From Flavobacteriales bacterium (GTDB lineage: Bacteria; Bacteroidota; Bacteroidia; Flavobacteriales_D; Crocinitomicaceae): a stretch of 9,846 bases of DNA. The notes beneath the pieces were generated by a model, which ran no database searches, was not told where the DNA came from, and saw nothing but the letters and a program-made list of their open reading frames with translations. Position 1 is the first letter of the stretch, and each line of letters opens with the position of its first letter. Positions 1 to 5,743 of the stretch are shown here, piece after piece. Location: contig RFNX01000236.1 in assembly GCA_009926905.1 (NCBI GenBank), positions 1 through 9,846 of the forward strand, given 5' to 3'. The position numbers were made by a program, and so were the translations under genes.

Positions 1-3
1 ATA

Positions 4-32
4 TAAAGTACTTCAAATAATGGAGTACTTTA
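4..32. repeat. Inverted repeat (11-bp arms, 7-bp loop) upstream of the XRE gene; terminator or operator
   Basis: Arms at 4-14 (TAAAGTACTTC) and 22-32 (GGAGTACTTTA) are complementary at 10 of 11 positions, with the remaining pair a G-T wobble, around an AT loop at 15-21. Each arm contains the palindromic hexamer AGTACT (7-12 and 24-29), with centres 17 bp apart. The right arm is followed by AAAAGTTTTTTCTT, so a rightward transcript would have a hairpin plus a U-rich tail, as in an intrinsic terminator for a gene to the left. The position 28 bp before the XRE start also suits an autoregulatory operator with two half-sites. AGTACT also occurs inside coding sequence elsewhere in the window, so the hexamer alone is not specific. 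The repeat is seen directly; its role is inferred. Confidence 0.6.
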
Positions 33-59
33 AAAGTTTTTTCTTGATGAATTTTGCAT

Positions 60-305
60 ATGCAGAAGCAGGAAGATTTTAGTCAAGAATTTCAATGGAT
101 TTCAAATCGTTTGAAAGAACTCAGAAAAGAGCGAGGCTTCAATAATTACGAGCATTTTGCATACGAACTCGGAATGAGTCGCTCAGCTTATTGGAGAATT
201 GAAAAAGGTTCAAACTTTGAAATGAAAACGCTTTTTCGTATTTGCAAAGTATTAAATATTACAATTAACGAATTTTTTAGGCAAGAAAACAAGGTTTCCC
301 CCTAA
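60..305 (+). CDS. Small XRE/Cro-CI-type helix-turn-helix DNA-binding protein
   Basis: This 81-residue protein is almost entirely one HTH_3/XRE domain (about residues 14-73). It opens with ISNRLKELRKERG, continues with the recognition-helix region YELGMSRSAYWRIEKG (about 35-50), and closes with LFRICKVLNITINEFF, the typical helix 4-5 signature. No effector, dimerisation or peptidase domain follows, so it is a stand-alone transcriptional regulator or an antitoxin-like DNA binder; no toxin is visible next to it in the window. I chose the ATG at 60; a TTG two codons upstream at 54 is possible but less likely. There is no clear Shine-Dalgarno, as is normal for this phylum. The gene lies directly downstream of the 4-32 inverted repeat, a candidate operator. 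Its stop overlaps the stop of the opposing DUF481-like gene by 4 nt. Target genes cannot be read from the sequence. Confidence 0.85.
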   Translation: MQKQEDFSQEFQWISNRLKELRKERGFNNYEHFAYELGMSRSAYWRIEKGSNFEMKTLFRICKVLNITINEFFRQENKVSP

Positions 306-1072
306 TTCAACCCCAACTGGAATCCTAAAGTCGTATTAAAAGCGGATTTATTTACTGTTAAAGCTGGATCTGAATCGTAATAAATAGATGCTTCCCATCG
401 CGCACTTAAATTTTTTCGCAATTTATAAGAAAGTGAATATTGTCCCATAAAACGGCAATCGGAAAGCAAATCGACGCGTGGTTGGTAATAGCTTACACCT
501 GAAGAACTCAGTTTATTATTGAAATTCATAAACCACGATAAATAAGTGCTCGATCTAAAATTATTATTGATGATGCCGTCCAAAAGTACTTCGTGTTCGA
601 AATAAACGGAAGTTCCAACAAACAATCGAATGCTTTTATTCTCAGCGATTTTCAACCTTGGTCCCGTTCCGAAAAGCGATCTTTCTTTCTGCCTTAACAA
701 TTGATTGTACTGAATTTGCGAATAAACTTCCCATTTCCAAGGACTTTTATAAGTGTGATGCGGCAGAAAATTCAAACGATATGTGTACCGAAAATGAATC
801 ATTCCCCAATTGGCAAACGTTTGATTTGCTCCTCGCGAATAACCCAAATCACCTAAAAGCAGGAAATAGTGCATTTTGGTTTTGTATTGAATCTGTGGAC
901 GTAAGCTTGCATTCACCAACCACACTTGATTTTTATTGGCACTAAAAGATGCTCCAATTGAACCACTTAAACCTGCAGTATCGTCATAAATCCGTTTGTT
1001 TTCAATATTAACGACTTGACAATTTACAGCAAAGCAGAATAAAATGGAAATAAAAACAAGTAAATGCTTCAT
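302..1072 (-). CDS. DUF481-like outer-membrane beta-barrel protein
   Basis: The 256-residue product begins with a signal peptide (MKHLLVFISILFCFAVNC) followed by QVVNIENKRIYDD, a mature N-terminus I recall from Bacteroidota DUF481 (YdiY-like) proteins. The cysteine just before the Q does not form a good lipobox (preceded by AVN), so signal peptidase I processing seems more likely than lipidation. The rest alternates short amphipathic strands rich in aromatic residues (for example MHYFLLLGDLGYSR, SARWEASIYYDSD) and ends in a strand-like tail, FNTTLGFQLGLN, as expected for a barrel. The substrate or role is unknown. It is the last gene of the tgt-lptG operon: its ATG overlaps the permease stop as ATGA (1069-1072), so translation is probably coupled. 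This suggests, but does not prove, an envelope function. No terminator is visible before it meets the convergent XRE gene. Confidence 0.75.
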   Translation of the reverse strand: MKHLLVFISILFCFAVNCQVVNIENKRIYDDTAGLSGSIGASFSANKNQVWLVNASLRPQIQYKTKMHYFLLLGDLGYSRGANQTFANWGMIHFRYTYRLNFLPHHTYKSPWKWEVYSQIQYNQLLRQKERSLFGTGPRLKIAENKSIRLFVGTSVYFEHEVLLDGIINNNFRSSTYLSWFMNFNNKLSSSGVSYYQPRVDLLSDCRFMGQYSLSYKLRKNLSARWEASIYYDSDPALTVNKSAFNTTLGFQLGLN

Positions 1073-2145
1073 TTTTGAGCGAAACGGTATAAAAAGAAAG
1101 CGACAAGACTAAATAACAAATTCGGAATCCAAACGGCAATTAAAGGAGGAAATCCAACATTTAATGAGGCGACAGTCATCATTTTCATAGCGAAAATATA
1201 AACAAAAACAAAAGCTAAACCAATTGCAATATTTATCCCGATTCCTCCCCTCTTTTTTTGAGAGGAAACCGAAACACCAATGATAGTTAAAACGTAAGCC
1301 GCAAAAGGGTATGATGTGCGTTGATGCAACTCAATTTCGTAAAAGGGAACAAATTCTGAACCTTTTAATTTTTCACGATGAATCAAAGCCTTTAATTCAG
1401 AAAAGGTCATTGATTCAGCGACATTTTCACGTTGAGCCATTTCATCCATCTTAAAATTAAAAATAGTATCTTTTTTTTGCCCATGTACAAGCATTCCTTT
1501 TGGAAAAACAATTTCCTTTTCATAATAATCCGTCAATCGCCATTTAAAAGTTCCAGGTAGATTATATGCACTCCTCGCCTTTAAAAAATAAACGGGTTGA
1601 TTACTATCGTTCCATCTTTGAACAGTTAAATCACTAATTCCTTTAGAACTATTAGTAAAATTAGAAAAATAAACCGTTTGATTTCCAGGGTAATCAGCGT
1701 GATAATCTTCCACTAAAATGGATTCACGGTAATATTTTTCTTCAAATTCCAGCCTCACTTTGTTTGCTCTTGGAATAATAAAATGATTCAAAACCAAGGA
1801 AATAACTGTTAAAACTGTGGCGCCAATTAAATAAGGTCGTATGAACCGCGTAATCGGTTTTCCACTAAACCACATTGGAATAATTTCAGTGTCCTGTGCT
1901 AATTTTGCTGTAAACCAAATCACTGAAATGAAAATGATCATGGATGAAAACATATTGCCATAAAACAACAAGAAATTCAAGTAATAATCCAATAATATTT
2001 CTGAAAAAGGTGCTTTATTGGCAATGAAATCACTCAGTTTTTCTGAAATATCGAATACCATTGCGAAAAGCATTATGATTCCCAACATAAAGAAGAAAGT
2101 CGATAAAAACTTACGAATGATATATCTATCCAGAATTTTAAGCAT
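1069..2145 (-). CDS. LptF/LptG-family permease (LPS export ABC transporter, YjgP/YjgQ)
   Basis: LptF and LptG are the inner-membrane subunits that, with the LptB ATPase, extract lipopolysaccharide and push it across the periplasm to the outer membrane. The 358-residue protein has the family layout: N-terminal LDRYIIRKFLSTFFFMLG leading into TM1 (about 13-32), further membrane segments near 54-82 and 103-123, a periplasmic beta-rich domain (about 125-270), and three C-terminal membrane segments (about 275-295, 302-322, 333-353). The stretch LAQDTEIIPMWFSGKP (about 82-97), between the second and third membrane regions, is the typical cytoplasmic coupling helix. Bacteroidota often carry these permeases at separate loci, and I cannot tell F from G here, so no symbol is given. 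It starts 3 nt after the tgt stop and overlaps the next gene by 4 nt, so it is the middle gene of a three-gene operon. Confidence 0.92.
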   Translation of the reverse strand: MLKILDRYIIRKFLSTFFFMLGIIMLFAMVFDISEKLSDFIANKAPFSEILLDYYLNFLLFYGNMFSSMIIFISVIWFTAKLAQDTEIIPMWFSGKPITRFIRPYLIGATVLTVISLVLNHFIIPRANKVRLEFEEKYYRESILVEDYHADYPGNQTVYFSNFTNSSKGISDLTVQRWNDSNQPVYFLKARSAYNLPGTFKWRLTDYYEKEIVFPKGMLVHGQKKDTIFNFKMDEMAQRENVAESMTFSELKALIHREKLKGSEFVPFYEIELHQRTSYPFAAYVLTIIGVSVSSQKKRGGIGINIAIGLAFVFVYIFAMKMMTVASLNVGFPPLIAVWIPNLLFSLVAFFLYRFAQK

Positions 2146-2148
2146 CGA

Positions 2149-3279
2149 TTACAATCGTTGTTTTAGAATTGGAATCAATTGATTTTTCCAAGCATTGAAA
2201 GTTCCAGCTTGAATTTGTTTGCGGGCTTCTTTTACCAATTGCAAATAGAAAGCTAAGTTATGAATCGTTGCAATTTGAATTCCCAAATACTCACCTGATT
2301 TAATTAGATGGCGCAAATAAGCTTTCGTGTAAACTTGGTCCACATAAGCATCGCTAGAAGCATCAATTGCACTAAAATCTTTTGCCCATTTTTCATTTTT
2401 GATGTTAATAGTTCCATTCCAAGTGAACAACATTCCGTGGCGTGCATTTCTGCTTGGCATTACGCAATCCATCATGTCAATTCCAAGACCGATACTTTCC
2501 AAAATGTTCCAAGGTGTTCCAACGCCCATCAAATAACGCGGTTTATCTTTAGGCAAATACTGACACACATGTTCTGTCATTTCATACATTTCATCTTCTG
2601 GCTCCCCTACTGACAAACCACCAATTGCATTTCCAATTGCCCCATAAGATGCGATTGTTTCTGCAGATTCAGTACGTAAATCTTTGAAAGTACTTCCTTG
2701 AATAATTGGGAACAAAGCTTGCTGATAACCGTATTTTGGCTCGGTTGCGTCCATTGCTTCAAAACAGCGTTTCAACCAACGATGTGTCATTTGCATCGAG
2801 CGTTTTGCATAACCATATTCACAAGGATACGGCGTACATTCATCAAAAGCCATGATAATATCACCACCAATTGAACGTTGAATTTCAATAGCTCTTTCGG
2901 GTGTGAAAACGTGATAACTTCCATCTAAATGCGATTGAAATTTCACACCTTCTTCTGTAATTTTTCTCGAACCTGACATGGAATACACTTGATATCCACC
3001 GCTATCCGTCAAAATTGGGCGTTCCCAACCTATGAATTGATGCAAACCACCTGCTTCTTCAAGCACCTTTGTTCCAGGTCTCAAAAACAAATGATAAGTG
3101 TTACCAAGAATGATTTGGGCTTGCACATCATCGCGCAATTCCTGCTGATGCACACCTTTCACGGTGCCACCTGTACCCACTGGCATAAAAATAGGAGTTT
3201 CTATTGCTCCATGATCTGTGTGAAAAATACCTGCTCTCGCATTTGTATCCTTATCGTTACTCAACAACTCGAAGTGCAT
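2149..3279 (-). CDS. tgt: tRNA-guanine(34) transglycosylase (queuosine biosynthesis)
   Basis: Tgt exchanges guanine at the wobble position of tRNAs with GUN anticodons for preQ1, a step towards queuosine. With the ATG at 3279 the protein has 376 residues, matching the family; an ATG at 3306 would add nine residues absent from homologues and start within the promoter region. Family motifs are intact: ARAGIFHTDHGAIETPIFMP near the N-terminus, LTDSGGYQ (D92, general acid), FDEC (145-148), GGLSVGEP (220-227), YLMGVGTP and DCVMPSRNAR (D271, nucleophile). The zinc site is abnormal: the CxCxxC cysteines, E. coli C302/C304/C307, align without gaps to S309, A311 and D314, while the histidine is kept (H340). 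I recall similar cysteine loss in other Bacteroidota Tgt proteins, so this is probably a lineage trait and the enzyme is probably active. It is the first gene of the tgt-permease-DUF481 operon. Confidence 0.97.
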   Translation of the reverse strand: MHFELLSNDKDTNARAGIFHTDHGAIETPIFMPVGTGGTVKGVHQQELRDDVQAQIILGNTYHLFLRPGTKVLEEAGGLHQFIGWERPILTDSGGYQVYSMSGSRKITEEGVKFQSHLDGSYHVFTPERAIEIQRSIGGDIIMAFDECTPYPCEYGYAKRSMQMTHRWLKRCFEAMDATEPKYGYQQALFPIIQGSTFKDLRTESAETIASYGAIGNAIGGLSVGEPEDEMYEMTEHVCQYLPKDKPRYLMGVGTPWNILESIGLGIDMMDCVMPSRNARHGMLFTWNGTINIKNEKWAKDFSAIDASSDAYVDQVYTKAYLRHLIKSGEYLGIQIATIHNLAFYLQLVKEARKQIQAGTFNAWKNQLIPILKQRL

Positions 3280-3294
3280 AAATATGTCGAAAAT

Positions 3295-3302
3295 TACATT
3301 TG
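3295..3302 (+). promoter_or_regulatory. Putative Bacteroidota -7 box for the glycosyltransferase-sigma-rsmG operon (TACATTTG)
   Basis: TACATTTG fits the TAnnTTTG consensus exactly and lies 51 nt before the glycosyltransferase ATG. I see no convincing TTG at the expected -33 distance, so the call is weaker than for the opposite strand. It is one base away from the leftward -7 box (3304-3311), so the two promoters would overlap and may compete for RNA polymerase. Confidence 0.45.
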
Positions 3303-3303
3303 G

Positions 3304-3311
3304 CAAAGATA
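3304..3311 (-). promoter_or_regulatory. Putative Bacteroidota -7 box for the tgt operon (TATCTTTG)
   Basis: Read leftward, 3311-3304 is TATCTTTG, a perfect match to the Bacteroidota housekeeping -7 consensus TAnnTTTG. A TTG lies 21 nt upstream as a possible -33 element (consensus TTTG or TTG at about 17-23 nt). The implied transcription start, near 3297, leaves a leader of about 20 nt before the tgt ATG at 3279. This supports the shorter tgt start, since an ATG at 3306 would lie upstream of the predicted RNA. Match seen; function inferred. Confidence 0.6.
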
Positions 3312-3353
3312 CGTCTATTTAACTTCGCAAATCAACTTTGTATAGAAGAAGCT

Positions 3354-4493
3354 ATGATCATTTGGATTCCGGAATTTAAATACAACGCAGCAACAGTGGT
3401 TTTCATTGTGTTTGCGTCGTTTGTTTTCCTCCAATTTTTATATGTTTTACTCATCCATCAGAAACTCGCATTCTACAAAGAACAAGCAATTACAAGTGAA
3501 ACAAAATTCCCTCCAGTAAGTGTTATCATTGCTGCGAGAAACGAAGAAGACAATTTATATGAAAATTTACCCTCGATTTTAAGTCAAGATTATCCAGAAT
3601 TTGAAGTCATTGTGGTAAATAATCAATCAATTGATGACAGTGGTTGGCTTTTGAATGCCTACTCGAGACAATTTCCTAATTTAAGAGTAGTTGAATTGGG
3701 AAAAAATAGACACTTGCGTCCTGGAAAAAAACTCCCGATTACTTTAGCAATCAAAGCTGCGAAATACGAACATTTTGTTTTGACAGATGCCGATTGTAAA
3801 CCAACAAGTATGAATTGGTTGAAATTAATGGCTTCGAAATTCAACGATCAAAAACAAATTGTAATCGGTTACGGTCCATTTACAAAAACCAAAGGATTTG
3901 TCAATCGCATCATTCGTTTTGATACAGCTTGGATTGGAGTCAATTACTTGTCCATGGCACTTGCAAAAGTTCCATACATGGGTGTAGGAAGAAATATTGC
4001 GTATACCAAAAGTGTGTTCAATTCTGTTAATGGTTTCAAATCACATTATTCTATTTCATCAGGTGACGACGATTTATTCATACAAGAAGCAGCTAAAAAG
4101 AAAAATTACACCATTCAAGTCGATCCAGATTCCTATTGTTATTCTCCTGCCGCACCAAATTGGACGCGATGGGTGTATCAAAAAACAAGGCATTACTCGA
4201 CTTCTGGTCGCTACAAAAAATTCAAGAAATATTTGTTGGGAATCTATCCGCTTACTTTAGTTGCAATGTACGGAACCTTTATCCCATTGCTCTTTTTCAA
4301 AGAAATGATCATTTTAAGTTCAGTGATTTTCCTTTTCATCTTATTATTCAAATGGTGGATTCAAGGTCGCTGTTTCCGACAAATTAAAGAAAAATCATTT
4401 GGCAATTACTTTCTTTTTTGGGATTTATTTTATGCATTTCTAATCCCCTTTTTATATTATATTTCTGAACGCAAAAAAATCTATAGATGGTAG
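3354..4493 (+). CDS. Membrane-bound family 2 glycosyltransferase
   Basis: This enzyme transfers a sugar from a nucleotide-sugar donor to an acceptor at the cytoplasmic face of the membrane; the acceptor cannot be told from sequence. The 379-residue protein has an N-terminal membrane segment (about 12-33), a GT-A domain (about 53-285) and two or three C-terminal membrane segments (about 293-372). Signature pieces are VSVIIAARNEEDNL (55-68), VVNNQSIDDS (87-96), the metal-binding DAD (145-147), GDDD (237-240, probable catalytic base region) and QKTRH (276-280), a variant of the QxxRW motif of processive GT2 enzymes. I chose the ATG at 3354 because the frame continues upstream only through rare starts and would cover the promoter boxes. 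Its stop overlaps the start of the sigma-factor gene by 7 nt. A role in surface polysaccharide or glycolipid synthesis is plausible but not shown. Confidence 0.9.
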   Translation: MIIWIPEFKYNAATVVFIVFASFVFLQFLYVLLIHQKLAFYKEQAITSETKFPPVSVIIAARNEEDNLYENLPSILSQDYPEFEVIVVNNQSIDDSGWLLNAYSRQFPNLRVVELGKNRHLRPGKKLPITLAIKAAKYEHFVLTDADCKPTSMNWLKLMASKFNDQKQIVIGYGPFTKTKGFVNRIIRFDTAWIGVNYLSMALAKVPYMGVGRNIAYTKSVFNSVNGFKSHYSISSGDDDLFIQEAAKKKNYTIQVDPDSYCYSPAAPNWTRWVYQKTRHYSTSGRYKKFKKYLLGIYPLTLVAMYGTFIPLLFFKEMIILSSVIFLFILLFKWWIQGRCFRQIKEKSFGNYFLFWDLFYAFLIPFLYYISERKKIYRW

Positions 4494-5092
4494 AAAACGA
4501 GCATTTATCCGATAAGGCCAAACTGGACTTGAAATTAGTTGAGTTAGCAAAAGCAGGTAAACAAAGCGCTTATGCTGAGTTGATGGATCGCTATAGAGAT
4601 TCTATTTATTTTATGATGCTTAAAATGGTGAAAAACCCAGACGATGCAGACGACTTAACGATTGAAGCTTTTGGAAAAGCGTTTAGCAGGTTGGATCAAT
4701 ATTCACCAAGTTTTGCATTTAGTACGTGGTTGTTTAAAATTGCTTCCAATAACAGTATTGATTTCATTCGTAAAAAACGCATCCAAGTCACATCAATTGA
4801 CGCGGGTTATATGACCGATGATGGTGAACGCATGCACGTTGATGCCAAATCTTCAACGATGAATCCAGAGGAAACGATTATGCAAGGTCAACGTGTGACA
4901 CACATGCGATTGTTGGTTAGCAAGTTGAAACCGAAATACCGTGAGTTGGTTGAAAAACGTTACTTTGAAGAAATGAGTTACGAAGAAATTGCTGAAGAAA
5001 TGAACCTTCCATTGGGAACTGTAAAAGCACAATTGTTTCGTGCACGTGATTTCTTGGCAGCGATGATGGACAAAACAAAAGACTCAATTTAA
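4487..5092 (+). CDS. ECF-type sigma-70 family RNA polymerase sigma factor
   Basis: The 201-residue protein contains only sigma regions 2 and 4, the layout of extracytoplasmic-function sigma factors. Region 2 (about 28-97) includes AYAELMDRYRDSIYFMMLKM, the DDADDLTIEAFGKAF core-binding helix and FSTWLFKIASNNSIDFIRKK, the -10 melting and recognition part. Region 4 (about 138-192) includes LKPKYRELVEKRYFEEMSYE and the helix-turn-helix EEIAEEMNLPLGTVKAQLFRAR. The acidic linker (about 101-136) is longer than in minimal ECF factors. No anti-sigma factor is adjacent: the gene overlaps the glycosyltransferase by 7 nt upstream and abuts rsmG downstream. The operon position beside a housekeeping rRNA methylase suggests steady expression, and control may be post-translational or by another locus. 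The regulon is unknown. Confidence 0.95.
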   Translation: MVENEHLSDKAKLDLKLVELAKAGKQSAYAELMDRYRDSIYFMMLKMVKNPDDADDLTIEAFGKAFSRLDQYSPSFAFSTWLFKIASNNSIDFIRKKRIQVTSIDAGYMTDDGERMHVDAKSSTMNPEETIMQGQRVTHMRLLVSKLKPKYRELVEKRYFEEMSYEEIAEEMNLPLGTVKAQLFRARDFLAAMMDKTKDSI

Positions 5093-5713
5093 GTGAAAAC
5101 GATCCTGCATTATTTCCCTGATTTAAGTCCAAAGCAACAAGAACAATTTGAAGCTTTAGGAGAACTCTATAAATTTTGGAACGATCAAATAAATGTGATT
5201 TCTCGCAAAGACACCGAAAATTTTTACGAGCGCCATGTCTTACATTCATTGGGAATTGCTAAGATTCAATCTTTCAATGCTGGAACTGAAATTTTAGACG
5301 TTGGAACAGGTGGCGGTTTTCCTGGAATTCCATTAGCAATACTGTTTCCTGATTCGAATTTCACCTTGGTAGACTCCATTGGAAAGAAAATAAAAGTTGT
5401 AAATGAAGTTGCAAAAGCAATTGGACTTACAAATGTTAAAGGCATTCATTGTCGTGCAGAAGATGTGGAAGGCAAATTTGATTTTGTTGTAAGTAGAGCA
5501 GTTACTCGAATGCCTGATTTTTTAGTGTGGGTGAAAGGAAAAATCAAAAGTAAATCCAATCACAATCGCAAAAATGGAATTCTTTATCTCAAAGGTGGAG
5601 ATTTAAGCGAGGAAATGAGCACCGTCAGACAGAAATACAAAGAATTTCTACTAAGTGATATTTACTCCGAAGAATTTTTCGAGACGAAGAAAGTGATTCA
5701 CGTGGTGATTTAA
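5093..5713 (+). CDS. rsmG: 16S rRNA (guanine527-N7)-methyltransferase RsmG (GidB)
   Basis: RsmG uses S-adenosylmethionine to methylate N7 of G527 in the 530 loop of 16S rRNA; in other bacteria its loss gives low-level streptomycin resistance. The 206-residue length is normal. The N-terminal LHYFPDLSPKQQEQF and ERHVLHSLGI (47-56) are family hallmarks. The SAM-binding motif is ILDVGTGGGFPGIPL (67-81), followed by the acidic motif LVDS (92-95) and VVSRAV (132-137). The start is a GTG at 5093 directly after the TAA of the sigma-factor gene (TAAGTG, zero spacing), so translation is probably by re-initiation or coupling. No in-frame ATG fits the known N-terminus better. The gene ends in tandem stops (TAATAA), and 30 bp later meets the end of the convergent hsdR gene, which marks the boundary between core and accessory DNA. 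Confidence 0.97.
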   Translation: MKTILHYFPDLSPKQQEQFEALGELYKFWNDQINVISRKDTENFYERHVLHSLGIAKIQSFNAGTEILDVGTGGGFPGIPLAILFPDSNFTLVDSIGKKIKVVNEVAKAIGLTNVKGIHCRAEDVEGKFDFVVSRAVTRMPDFLVWVKGKIKSKSNHNRKNGILYLKGGDLSEEMSTVRQKYKEFLLSDIYSEEFFETKKVIHVVI

Positions 5714-5743
5714 TAAGAGATATTAATAAATTAAAGACTTTCT

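Noticed and set aside
583..592. Further AGTACT copies in the window (near 586, 2689, 8843, 9695) as distributed operator sites
   Set aside because: They fall singly, within coding sequence or a pseudogene, and a six-base AT-rich palindrome is expected to recur by chance.
658..945. 95-codon plus-strand open frame inside the DUF481-like gene
   Set aside because: It is antisense to a signal-peptide-bearing family protein in a coupled operon, and its translation has no recognisable domain.
2308..2613. Plus-strand open frames inside tgt (2308-2613 and 2989-3345)
   Set aside because: Antisense shadows of a well-conserved enzyme; the second also spans the promoter region.
3280..3306. Nine-residue longer N-terminus for Tgt from the ATG at 3306
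   Set aside because: The extension has no counterpart in the family and starts upstream of the transcription start implied by the -7 box at 3304-3311.
4917..5249. 110-codon minus-strand open frame across the sigma factor-rsmG junction
   Set aside because: It is antisense to two confidently identified genes and has no recognisable domain.
5714..5743. Possible terminator hairpin between rsmG and hsdR (AAAGA-CTT-TCTTT, 5733-5745)
   Set aside because: The 5-bp stem is almost all A-T pairs and has no clear U tract, so it is too weak to call.
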